Of a stretch of 64,000 nt of DNA, positions 1-8,126 are shown piece after piece (position 1 is the first letter of the stretch; each line of letters begins with the position of its first letter). The DNA lies in assembly GCA_964557575.1 (NCBI GenBank), contig CAZLBC010000014.1:11816-75815 (forward strand), read 5' to 3'. The notes under the pieces were generated by a model that was given only the letters and a program-made list of their open reading frames with translations, ran no database searches and had not been told where the DNA came from. The translations under genes and the position numbers were made by a program. Source of the stretch: CAZLBC01 sp964557575 (GTDB lineage: Bacteria > Planctomycetota > Phycisphaerae > SM23-33).

Positions 1-405
1 CGTTTTGCCGCATCCCGTGGGGCCGATGAGCAGAACATTCGATTTTGACATCTCCACGTCGCCCGTATCCACCCGTTCCATGTCGGCCAGCCTCTGGTAA
101 TGGCAGTACACGGACACGGATATCACCTTCTTGGCATAATCCTGGCCGACCACGTAATTATCGAGAAAATCCTTTATTCTTGACGGCGAGGGGATCGATC
201 CAAGCGCAAAGCCAGAACGTCCCTTGCGCCGTTTTTCCTGGTGTATGATATTCCTGCACAGATCGATGCAATTGGAACAGATATAACTCTGGTTATCCAC
301 ACCGGCGACAACAGGTCCAACCTCGGCCCCCCCGCGCTTGCAGAAGCTGCACACCGGCTGCTGATCGTTGCCGTCACCGCCGAACTGGTTTTTCTTGGGA
401 CTCAT
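1..405 (-). CDS. clpX: ClpX, ATP-dependent unfoldase of the ClpXP protease (N-terminal part)
   Basis: This is the first 135 residues of ClpX, cut by the left window edge. ClpX is a hexameric AAA+ unfoldase that recognises substrates through its zinc-binding domain and feeds them to ClpP in the cytoplasm. The four zinc ligands are visible at C19, C22, C43 and C46 (CSFC and CSNC pairs). The AAA+ entry motif FLDNYVVGQD follows, and the Walker A GPTGCGKT is the last thing before the edge. The ATG at 405 has an AAGGTG about 8 bases upstream and begins 14 bases after the SHOCT-like gene ends, so the two may be cotranscribed. The gene is incomplete only because of the window boundary. Identity is essentially certain. 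Confidence 0.96.
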   Translation of the reverse strand, partial: MSPKKNQFGGDGNDQQPVCSFCKRGGAEVGPVVAGVDNQSYICSNCIDLCRNIIHQEKRRKGRSGFALGSIPSPSRIKDFLDNYVVGQDYAKKVISVSVYCHYQRLADMERVDTGDVEMSKSNVLLIGPTGCGKT

Positions 406-419
406 ATAATCACACCTTA

Positions 420-812
420 CTACTCTTGCTCGTCTGTTTTTCGGGTATCCCCGCAGGAATTCCGCTCCGTATGAATGCCGGCATCGTCGTTTTCCGCTCC
501 GTTGTCAATTATAACGGCGGGCGCATTCAATGGTGCTTTTTTTTCAGCCCCGTCGGAAATTGATATCAGCCTCTTCCGCAGCACATCAAATTCTTCATCG
601 GAAATAAGTCCCCTGGAAGACAATTCCTCCAAATCATCCATTGACATAAATCCATTTATTGAACAATCTTGCTGAGACCTTGGGTCGTATTTCCGCTTCA
701 CCACGCTCAGGATTATCGCCAGAACGACAACGGCGAGAATCAAGAGACCGCCGGCCACAAAAATATCCAGATACGGCGTGTTTCCCAATGCGTCAGGCAT
801 ATGCCGGCCCAT
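420..812 (-). CDS. Small single-pass membrane protein with SHOCT-like tail
   Basis: This is a protein of about 130 residues with a short N-terminus, one strong transmembrane helix (DIFVAGGLLILAVVVLAIIL) and a cytoplasmic part. The cytoplasmic part carries MDDLEELSSRGLISDEEFD, the typical short amphipathic SHOCT-type motif (L..L...G.I..EEF...K..L). SHOCT motifs occur at the ends of many unrelated membrane proteins and are thought to mediate oligomerisation; no enzymatic role can be assigned. The C-terminal 50 residues are polar and look disordered. The start is uncertain: in-frame ATGs lie at 842, 836, 812 and 800, plus a TTG at 851, and none has a convincing ribosome site. It lies between the heparinase-like gene and clpX on the same strand. 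Confidence 0.7.
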   Translation of the reverse strand: MGRHMPDALGNTPYLDIFVAGGLLILAVVVLAIILSVVKRKYDPRSQQDCSINGFMSMDDLEELSSRGLISDEEFDVLRKRLISISDGAEKKAPLNAPAVIIDNGAENDDAGIHTERNSCGDTRKTDEQE

Positions 813-861
813 CCGTTTCAAGGAAATGATGCCCATGAACATGCATAGCAAAACGGAAACG

Positions 862-2718
862 CTAATCCGTCACCACCGGAAGGTTATCCAGCGCCTGAAG
901 GACACGGTATCGCGAGGCCCCGGGGCCAAACCGGAGAGAATGATTGCGAAAACTGATGTGCAGATGCTTTTCGCTCGTTTCGATGTTCACCCCGCCGTCC
1001 AGCGGATCGAGCGAAAAAACGCTCGCCGTATACAACGGCTCGGCACTGTCGGCGGTGAGTTCGATATATCTGTCTTCATGATTGTTGTTCGTGCCGTTTT
1101 TCAAGACGCGTGCCGAAATATCACCGGATCCCCCGAACGAGCAATACAGGGGAATCCGTTTCCCCCGGATTTCGCCGGACAGCCCGCCCTTCGTGAATTC
1201 CGGGACCCCGCCCAGGTGCCAGAACACATGCAGCGTATCAGATAATCCCGGGTCGATCTCATCGAGCACCAGCAGGTGCCTGCCCGCACCATTCTCATCA
1301 CACATCATCACCAGGTGGCGATAAAAGCTGCTCCCTGCCCCGCACGCCTCCCCGCCGTCACAGAGTATCCAGCGGTACCGCGCACCGTACCGTGCCTCAC
1401 GTATACCTCCCAGTGCATCGGGCCGATGATCCTCTTCGCCCAGGATCGCCGTGTTGTGCAGCTTCGAGTGCATTTCAAACATTTCCTCGCCCGGGCGGGA
1501 AAAATAACTGTTATCGCGGTGGTGGAAGTGCCCCATGTCGACCAGGAGCATTTCGCCGCCTACCTGGAGTTGTATACTGTTCATGTCGCGCTGGGAATAG
1601 TTGACGGAGAGATCTCCCGTTTTAGCCGCCACATAAAACCCGGGCTTCGGCCACCGGTCGGCCATTGCCGCCCATCCCACGTCGGCATAGACCTTGACCG
1701 GCTCCATCAACGGTTCCTTCGGCGGACTGTCCCGGTCGGGCCGGAACAGGATAAACACCCCCTGGGACCAGTCGGTGGTATCGACATCGTGACCGAACGC
1801 AAAGGTATCCAACCACCAGGTGATCTCGCCGCAATCGAGGTACTTATCGAGCAGGTACAGCGACCCGTGCAGCGGCATTTTCGCCGCGTATCCGAAACTC
1901 GCCGGGTAACCGTTCGGGCTGAAATAGAGCGGAAAAGACCCGGTATGCTTCATTCCCCGGTAATGCCAGATACTGCGGTCGTCCACGATACGGGCGCATG
2001 TTTCACCGAAAAGGGCGATGTACCGCATGGCATACCCCCAGTACCCGATGCCTTCATTCCACCCCCCGCCGTCACCTAGATCATTAAAGAATTTTCGCAA
2101 TCCCTTTGTTGCCAGGTCCAGTGCCCGGCCCGCATTGTCGTCATCGTCGTTCAGCGCGATACCGACGATACCGCAGGCGGCGTTGATCACCGCATTCCAG
2201 TGATTAACGGTTTCATACCACCAGGCGCTCCCGTCCCGCACCGATGCAACATATGGCTGGATAACCCGTTCCCTGAGCCGGGACACGGCTTTGGCCCTGA
2301 ACGCATCATCCAATTCATCCCACAGCCAGTCCAGCCCGATGACCGCGGCAAGCGCGGTCTCGGCGGTACACAGATCGACCGTAAGATCGGTTTCGCTGGG
2401 ATCCACCCACCGGCTCCAACCAATAAGGTTGCGCAACTCCTCGACCGCCCTGCTGATGTAGGCCGCATTGCGATCGATCGCATTTGCAATAACCAGGTCA
2501 AATATCCTGCCCTGCAGTCCCCGCGCCGCAATAGTAGCAGCATTTTTTCGGCCGCTCGCCCAGGCCGCCTGCCAGCCCATTTCAGTGATGGGCGCCGAAT
2601 CGAGAACCAGCGCGCATCGGCTGGACAGCGCGTCATAAAACCGCCCGAAGGGATGGTGTGATATCCTGTCCTTCAGGGACGCCAGTTCTCTGCTCGTTGC
2701 CAAAATACCGCGGTTCAT
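862..2718 (-). CDS. Heparinase II/III-like polysaccharide lyase family protein
   Basis: A protein of about 618 residues with the two-part architecture of heparinase II/III-like lyases. The N-terminal alpha/alpha toroid covers roughly residues 30-330 and includes the conserved NHWNAV and GGWNEGIGYWGYAMRY. The C-terminal beta-sandwich contains NYSQRDMNSIQLQVGGE followed by LLVDMG, which corresponds to the family's GHAHAD-type region. Family members cleave uronic-acid glycans by beta-elimination. The usual second histidine motif is altered here, so the substrate and even activity are unproven. No signal peptide is visible, so it is probably cytoplasmic or exported by an unrecognised route. The start is ambiguous: the ATG at 2718 has GGAG 12 bases upstream, and ATG 2730 or TTG 2739 are alternatives. 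Family call confident, specificity unknown. Confidence 0.85.
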   Translation of the reverse strand: MNRGILATSRELASLKDRISHHPFGRFYDALSSRCALVLDSAPITEMGWQAAWASGRKNAATIAARGLQGRIFDLVIANAIDRNAAYISRAVEELRNLIGWSRWVDPSETDLTVDLCTAETALAAVIGLDWLWDELDDAFRAKAVSRLRERVIQPYVASVRDGSAWWYETVNHWNAVINAACGIVGIALNDDDDNAGRALDLATKGLRKFFNDLGDGGGWNEGIGYWGYAMRYIALFGETCARIVDDRSIWHYRGMKHTGSFPLYFSPNGYPASFGYAAKMPLHGSLYLLDKYLDCGEITWWLDTFAFGHDVDTTDWSQGVFILFRPDRDSPPKEPLMEPVKVYADVGWAAMADRWPKPGFYVAAKTGDLSVNYSQRDMNSIQLQVGGEMLLVDMGHFHHRDNSYFSRPGEEMFEMHSKLHNTAILGEEDHRPDALGGIREARYGARYRWILCDGGEACGAGSSFYRHLVMMCDENGAGRHLLVLDEIDPGLSDTLHVFWHLGGVPEFTKGGLSGEIRGKRIPLYCSFGGSGDISARVLKNGTNNNHEDRYIELTADSAEPLYTASVFSLDPLDGGVNIETSEKHLHISFRNHSLRFGPGASRYRVLQALDNLPVVTD

Positions 2719-2861
2719 CTGGAAAAGCATCTCCGGCAAACAGTGATCAAAAATCCGCGTGCCGCCTTTGGGCTACGGCGAACGGGGGCACGCTCATACC
2801 GTCATTGATAGTATTACTGTATCCCCTCAGCAGGAAAATGCAAGAGAGTTGAAAGGAGAGC

Positions 2862-2947
2862 GAAAAAGGAGACAGGCTCCTTTTTCTGTTTTCCGTCACA
2901 TCATAACAAGGATGGCTTGGGGAGAAAAAGTAGCCTGTCCCTTTTTC
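2862..2947. repeat. Inverted pair of short palindromes (GGGGTCAG-type family, site A)
   Basis: Two short palindromes face each other between the heparinase-like gene and the L,D-transpeptidase gene. Unit 1 (2862-2886) has perfect 10-bp arms, GAAAAAGGAG and CTCCTTTTTC, around ACAGG. Unit 2 (2924-2947) is essentially the reverse complement of unit 1 with small changes, so the 86 bases can also fold as one long hairpin. Written in the same direction, both share the core AAAAAGG..GACAGGCT.CTTTTT, the same pattern as the repeats at 40443-40519 and 52925-53153. Unit 2 ends 2 bases before the transpeptidase stop codon, so it could act as a 3' hairpin or terminator for that gene. Confidence 0.8.
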
Positions 2948-2948
2948 A

Positions 2949-4136
2949 CTATTTCCTGATCCAGATCACGCTCCAGTGCTTCCACGGTACCGTCGGATCG
3001 TCGGGGTCGCCGTATTCCTGCAGGCAATCGTACAATAATGTGATGTCTTCCGCCCTGAAGCGCAGGCACCCCAAGCTGGCAGCCTTCCCGACGCTCGATG
3101 GATCATTCGTTCCGTGTATCGCGTAGGAACGGCTCACGGGTATATCGGTCCCCAACTGCGGGATGCCCCGCAACTTCATATTGTGTCCCTCGGTGTCCAG
3201 CGGGTAGCCCGTATCACCCGGCCTGAGCGTCTTGTTCGGCCTGTTTGAATCGACGGGAGGGTTGTATGGCGACTTTCGGGTCTTGCCGCCCCGCGCGATA
3301 CAAAAATATCCCGTCGGCGTCGGCGTCTCGGGTGCACCGATACAGACGTCGAGCCCCCTGACGTAAAGGTCCCTGAGATAGAGATCCGCTCTGAGCGCTG
3401 AAAGTCGCACCACGAGGTGAAAGGGCCCCCTGATAAGCTTGTAATTCTCGCCGGCCCTGAATGTTCTCGCGGATTTCAAACCATTGAAACGGACGATCGC
3501 CGCCGCCGGAACCGACAGTGCATGCCGCGCGATAACCCCCGCCTTTCTGATCTGCCCTTTCCGATCACCCTTCGTAAACCGGGTGCTGTTGAGGTAATCG
3601 CCGGGTTCAAAGGTATACGAAAGAAGGTACGGATCTTTGTCGTTGACGTACTGTCCCGGCCTCAGGACGGTCATTGCCGCGAGTTTCTCGAGTTTCAGCG
3701 CGGCCTTTTTTGCAAGGCTGCCGCCGAGTTGTTCGGATACATACGCCGTGTTCAACAGTTCCCTGGCGGTCAGAAGGTCCGCGCTGCCGGGCACGTCCTT
3801 CTCGAGCAGCTTCACGGCCTTCCGGTAACAATCATTCGCCTTTTCCGCATCGACCCCGGTGACCGTCAGGGGAGACGGGCCTACCTGTTCGGCGAGCGAT
3901 CGCGTCAGCCCCGCGGGACCCGGCACCGGCGTATCGGGTTCCGCCCCGCCGCCGGAGACGGGGTTCTCTTTGTGTTCGGCGGGTTTGCCGGCATTGGACG
4001 CTCCCCCGTTCGGCTCATTTGCGGCAGGGCCGCCGAACATAACAATGCCGATTACCACGGCTACGACAAGCACTGCGGTAATAATAACATACGGAGCCTT
4101 TGACCGCTGAGGCCTCTTTTCCGTATACATCTTCAT
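2949..4136 (-). CDS. L,D-transpeptidase, YkuD (ErfK/YbiS) family, membrane-anchored
   Basis: A 395-residue protein with a basic N-terminus and one membrane anchor (APYVIITAVLVVAVVIGIVM), then a proline/glycine-rich linker. A helical, TPR-like stretch occupies about residues 85-160 and the C-terminal YkuD domain starts at about 230. The catalytic signature is complete: YAIHGTND, then SLGCLRF with the nucleophilic cysteine at residue 357. YkuD enzymes form 3-3 peptidoglycan cross-links or attach proteins to peptidoglycan in the periplasm. The ATG at 4136 is supported by GGAGG 7 bases upstream. Its presence implies a meso-diaminopimelate peptidoglycan, which agrees with dapA at 23.1 kb. The stop codon abuts the palindromic repeat at 2862-2947. 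Confidence 0.93.
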   Translation of the reverse strand: MKMYTEKRPQRSKAPYVIITAVLVVAVVIGIVMFGGPAANEPNGGASNAGKPAEHKENPVSGGGAEPDTPVPGPAGLTRSLAEQVGPSPLTVTGVDAEKANDCYRKAVKLLEKDVPGSADLLTARELLNTAYVSEQLGGSLAKKAALKLEKLAAMTVLRPGQYVNDKDPYLLSYTFEPGDYLNSTRFTKGDRKGQIRKAGVIARHALSVPAAAIVRFNGLKSARTFRAGENYKLIRGPFHLVVRLSALRADLYLRDLYVRGLDVCIGAPETPTPTGYFCIARGGKTRKSPYNPPVDSNRPNKTLRPGDTGYPLDTEGHNMKLRGIPQLGTDIPVSRSYAIHGTNDPSSVGKAASLGCLRFRAEDITLLYDCLQEYGDPDDPTVPWKHWSVIWIRK

Positions 4137-4172
4137 CGCACAACCTCCGTGCTGAACACTATCGACCGTCTG

Positions 4173-4736
4173 TTAATGCCTCCGGAAAACATCGCGATCG
4201 GTTACCACTATATCCACGGGTTTATCATTCTTATTCATCGGTAATTCATCCGTAATTTGTTCTGCAAAACAAACGCCCAGGCTGATCGCCTCGAGTTCTT
4301 CGCGGGCAATAAACCGGTCGTAAAATCCGCCGCCTCGCCCCAGCCGGTTACACCGGCGGTCGAATGCCAGGGCCGGCACGATCACGAGGTCGATCTCGGA
4401 AGCGGAAACGGTCGGGCCGTGGGCCGGCCGACGCAGCCCGTGTCCCGGATGGAGTATGTCCTCGTCGCCGTACGGGCAGATCACCGCCTCCATCCGGCGG
4501 GTGTTCGGGCAAGCCTTCGGGGCTACCACCGTTCTCGATCGCGCCCAGCCGGCTTCCGCGATCGGCGCCGTGTCTACTTCGCCGGGGATTGTCAGGTAAA
4601 TCATGATGACGGCAGCCGCCTCGAACTCGTCGAGCCGCGTGATTTTTTCCGTGATCGCACATGATTTATCGAGGGCTTCCTGCGCGGGAATGTTTTTCAG
4701 TATGCGATTTAACTTATTCCTGAGGCGCTTTTTCAT
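4173..4736 (-). CDS. fthC: 5-formyltetrahydrofolate cyclo-ligase
   Basis: A 187-residue cytoplasmic enzyme that converts 5-formyl-THF to 5,10-methenyl-THF using ATP, recycling the folate by-product. The signature LGRGGGFYDRF near residues 131-141 is the ATP/phosphate-binding loop of the family, and the N-terminal basic K-R..R...R segment is also typical. Length matches the family (180-200). The ATG at 4736 lies inside the last codons of rarA (23-bp overlap), so the two genes are probably translationally coupled. Other names for the same enzyme are MTHFS and YgfA. Confidence 0.93.
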   Translation of the reverse strand: MKKRLRNKLNRILKNIPAQEALDKSCAITEKITRLDEFEAAAVIMIYLTIPGEVDTAPIAEAGWARSRTVVAPKACPNTRRMEAVICPYGDEDILHPGHGLRRPAHGPTVSASEIDLVIVPALAFDRRCNRLGRGGGFYDRFIAREELEAISLGVCFAEQITDELPMNKNDKPVDIVVTDRDVFRRH

Positions 4737-6063
4737 TCATGAATTCCTGAATCCAGTTCAAATAGGCGGTTATGCGCTTCTCATACCCCCGGTCGGTCGG
4801 GATATAGTATTTTTTGTCCACGCCGAGATAATCCTGGTCCGGACTGACCCCGCCCGGATAATCGTGGCTGTACTGGTATCCTTCGGCGTTCCCGAATTGC
4901 TCCCGCATGCCGGGATGGGGCGCATTCCTGAGGTGCCGCGGAACGGGAACCGTCCGGTTGTGTTCCACGTCGCGCATGGCCGCCGCAACGGCCGCATACG
5001 ACGCGTTCGACTTCGGTGCGCATGCCATGTATATCGCTGCTTGCGCAAGGGTTATCCGGCACTCCGGCATCCCGATGCGATCGGTTATTTCGTAGGCGGC
5101 CGCGGCAACGGTGATAGCCCGCGGATCGGCGTTGCCGACGTCCTCGCTGGCCAGGATGGCTATTCTGCGGGCGATAAACCGCGGATCTTCCCCCGCCGCG
5201 AGCATTCTGGCCAGCCAGTAGACCGCCGCGTCGGGGTCGCTGCCGCGCATCGATTTGATGAACGCGCTGGCCGCGTCGTAGTGGGCGTCGCCGTCGCGAT
5301 CGTAGCGAATCGCCTTGGCCTGTATCGATTCCTGGGCGACGTCGCAATCAAACGTCACGTGTACGTCGTTTCGCCCGGCCGCTTTCACCTGGCTCAGCAC
5401 GCCGATCTCAAGGGCCGTCAATGCCCGGCGGGCGTCCCCGTCGGAAACGGCGGCGAGATGATTCTCGGCCTCGGCCGTCATGTCGACGTCGTAGTCTCCG
5501 AGTCCCCGACTGCCGTCGGCCAGCGCCCGCCGGATCAGTTCGATGATCTCCCGTTCCCCGAGCGGCTTGAATTCGAAAATTGTTGAGCGGCTCAGGAGCG
5601 GTGCATTGATGGTGAAAAACGGGTTTTCGGTCGTAGCGCCCACGAGCAGTATGACCCCGTTTTCCACGTCTCCGAGCAGCACGTCCTGCTGGGCACGGTT
5701 GAACCGGTGAAGCTCGTCGATGAAAAGGACGGTCCTCCGCCCCGTCGAGGCAAGGGCCGCACGGGCCGAGTCGATAACACCGCGCACATCCTTTACCGAA
5801 GCCGAGGAGGCGTTGAGGCTGTGAAATTCACAGTCCTGCGTACGGGCGATGATGCCCGCCATCGTCGTTTTACCCGTGCCCGGCGGGCCGTAGAACACCA
5901 CGGAGGACAGGCTGCTGGAATCGAGCATTCTCCTGAGCATCTTGCCGGGGCCGAGAAAATCGTCCTGTCCGAGGACCTCGTCGATCGTGACCGGCCGCAT
6001 CCTGACGGCGAGCGGCGCGTTCGCGTCGACGGCCGCCTGTTCTGACTCCCGAAACAGGTTCAT
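4714..6063 (-). CDS. rarA: Replication-associated recombination protein RarA (MgsA)
   Basis: A 449-residue AAA+ ATPase of the clamp-loader-like RarA/MgsA/WRNIP1 family, which acts at stalled replication forks. Visible motifs are RMRPVTIDEVLGQ at the start, Walker A GPPGTGKTT, Walker B LFIDELHRFN, sensor 1 GATTENP and the C-terminal tetramerisation domain with SMRGSDPDAAVYWLARM. The start was set at the ATG at 6063 (MNLFRE) because family members begin just before this motif. An in-frame ATG at 6090 and a longer open frame to 6165 lack family support. It is divergent from glmS, with 171 bases between the two starts, and is followed by overlapping fthC. Confidence 0.96.
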   Translation of the reverse strand: MNLFRESEQAAVDANAPLAVRMRPVTIDEVLGQDDFLGPGKMLRRMLDSSSLSSVVFYGPPGTGKTTMAGIIARTQDCEFHSLNASSASVKDVRGVIDSARAALASTGRRTVLFIDELHRFNRAQQDVLLGDVENGVILLVGATTENPFFTINAPLLSRSTIFEFKPLGEREIIELIRRALADGSRGLGDYDVDMTAEAENHLAAVSDGDARRALTALEIGVLSQVKAAGRNDVHVTFDCDVAQESIQAKAIRYDRDGDAHYDAASAFIKSMRGSDPDAAVYWLARMLAAGEDPRFIARRIAILASEDVGNADPRAITVAAAAYEITDRIGMPECRITLAQAAIYMACAPKSNASYAAVAAAMRDVEHNRTVPVPRHLRNAPHPGMREQFGNAEGYQYSHDYPGGVSPDQDYLGVDKKYYIPTDRGYEKRITAYLNWIQEFMNEKAPQE

Positions 6064-6234
6064 CCGGTTATTATACGCGAAGAACGGCATATCAAAAAGG
6101 CCGGAAGGCCGGATCGCGGCCGAACGCAAAGCCGGCGATTCGTACTTTTTTTCAAGGACCGGCATTTTTCTTTTTCGTCAACCCCGGCCATCACCGATAA
6201 TCACCAAGTGGTCCGGACGGAAGGAGAACCGCGG

Positions 6235-8076
6235 ATGTGCGGAATTATCGGATACGTCGGCAGGAAACAGGCCCGGAAGGTACTGATAGAAGGGCTCAAA
6301 CGCCTCGAATACCGGGGATATGATTCAGCGGGAATGTGCGTCTGCGGGGATAGCGCACTGATGATAGCGAAGTGTCCGGGCAAGATCGCAGACCTCGAAA
6401 ACCGGATCGACGAAAAAACGGAAGCATACCGGGGAACTGCGGGCATCGCCCATACCCGGTGGGCAACGCACGGTTCGCCGAACGAGAATAACGCGCATCC
6501 ACACGTCAGCAGCGACGGCCGCATCGCACTGGTCCATAACGGGATCATCGAAAACTACGCCACCCTGAAGAAGTACCTGGAAGACAAGGGATACACATTT
6601 ACCAGCGAGACCGACACGGAGGTTCTCGTCCACCTGATTGTCGAATTTCTCGATAGCGGCTGTGACACGCTCGATGAGGCGATTCGCTGCAGCCTGTCCG
6701 AAGTCACGGGCACCTACGGGCTGGCGGTGATGAGCGCGGATGAACCCGGAACAATCGTGGCGGCCAAAAACGGCAGCCCCCTGATACTCGGTATCGGAAC
6801 AGACGAATATATCGTCGCCTCGGACGCGTCGGCGATTCTCGAACACACGGCCAACGTCATTTACCTGAACGACAACGAAATGGCGGTCGTGAGCCGCGAC
6901 ACCATCAACACCGTAACCCTGGACAATGTCCCCGTCACCAAGGAGATAAACCGGATCGAGTGGTCGCTCGAGCAAATCGCAAAGGGCGGCTACGAACACT
7001 TCATGCTCAAGGAAATCATGGAGCAGCCGGCATCGGCTGAAAACGCGATTACGGGCCGCATAGACACCCGGCGCAACCGCATCGTCCTCGGCGGCCTGGC
7101 CGATGTTGCCCGCGACCTGGCGAAGGTGCGCACGCTCGTGATCACGAGCTGCGGCACCGCCTGGCATGCGGGGCTCGTCGGTGAATATCTCTTCGAGGAT
7201 ATCGCCAAGATTCCCACGGAAGTGGAATACGCCAGCGAATTCAGATACCGCAATCCGATCATCGAGGACCGGACCGCCGTTATCGCCATCAGCCAGTCGG
7301 GAGAGACCGCCGACACCCTGGCGGCAGTCAGGGAAGCCCGGGAAAAGGGCGCGATGGTACTGGGCATCGTCAACGTCGTGGGGTCGACCATCGCGCGGGA
7401 GACCGATTCCGGGATTTACCTCCACGCGGGACCGGAGATCGGCGTCGCCTCAACGAAGGCCTTCACGAGCCAGGTCATCGTCGAAACCCTCATGGCCCTC
7501 ATGCTCGGCCGCCGGCGGTACATGTCGCAGGAAACCATGGCCGGGTACATTGAGGAATTGATACTGATACCCGACAAGATACGGGCGATCCTGGATCAGA
7601 ACGATTTGATACGGGATATCGCGCGGTCATACTGCGACCGTGAGAACTGGCTCTTCCTCGGCAGGGGCTACAACTACCCGATCGCGCTCGAGGGGGCCCT
7701 CAAGCTCAAGGAAATCAGCTATATCCACGCAGAGGGACTGCCGGCGGCCGAGATGAAACACGGACCGATCGCGCTCATAACCGACGGCATGCCCGTCGTG
7801 TGTATCGCCCCGCAGGGCAATACGTACGAAAAAATCACGGGCAACATGGAAGAGGTTCGCGCCCGGAGCGGCAGGATCATCGCCGTAGCAACCGCGGGGG
7901 ACGCCATGATAGACCATTACGCCGACAAAGTGATTTACATCCCCCCCGCCCCGCCACCCCTCCAGCCGCTTCTCTCCGTGGTGCCGCTGCAACTGCTGGC
8001 ATACCATGCCGCCGTGGAGAGAAACTGCGACGTGGACAAACCCAGAAATCTGGCAAAGAGCGTCACCGTCGAGTAG
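6235..8076 (+). CDS. glmS: Glucosamine-fructose-6-phosphate aminotransferase (isomerizing)
   Basis: A 613-residue enzyme making glucosamine-6-phosphate from fructose-6-phosphate and glutamine, the first committed step toward peptidoglycan and LPS amino sugars. The N-terminal glutaminase begins MCGIIGYVG, so Cys2 is the nucleophile after Met removal. This fixes the start at ATG 6235, with AAGGAG at 6221-6226, rather than an upstream frame-open codon. Two SIS isomerase domains follow, with SCGTAWHA and SQSGETADT, and the C-terminus LAKSVTVE is canonical. No glmS ribozyme could be recognised in the short upstream region. Length is normal (about 610). Confidence 0.98.
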   Translation: MCGIIGYVGRKQARKVLIEGLKRLEYRGYDSAGMCVCGDSALMIAKCPGKIADLENRIDEKTEAYRGTAGIAHTRWATHGSPNENNAHPHVSSDGRIALVHNGIIENYATLKKYLEDKGYTFTSETDTEVLVHLIVEFLDSGCDTLDEAIRCSLSEVTGTYGLAVMSADEPGTIVAAKNGSPLILGIGTDEYIVASDASAILEHTANVIYLNDNEMAVVSRDTINTVTLDNVPVTKEINRIEWSLEQIAKGGYEHFMLKEIMEQPASAENAITGRIDTRRNRIVLGGLADVARDLAKVRTLVITSCGTAWHAGLVGEYLFEDIAKIPTEVEYASEFRYRNPIIEDRTAVIAISQSGETADTLAAVREAREKGAMVLGIVNVVGSTIARETDSGIYLHAGPEIGVASTKAFTSQVIVETLMALMLGRRRYMSQETMAGYIEELILIPDKIRAILDQNDLIRDIARSYCDRENWLFLGRGYNYPIALEGALKLKEISYIHAEGLPAAEMKHGPIALITDGMPVVCIAPQGNTYEKITGNMEEVRARSGRIIAVATAGDAMIDHYADKVIYIPPAPPPLQPLLSVVPLQLLAYHAAVERNCDVDKPRNLAKSVTVE

Positions 8077-8126
8077 AATAACACGCCGGCATTCGTTAAA
8101 AGCCCCCCTGAATCGAGAGGTGCATC

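Noticed and set aside
6064..6234. glmS ribozyme upstream of glmS
   Set aside because: The interval is shared with the divergent rarA start and shows none of the expected conserved pairing elements near the start codon.
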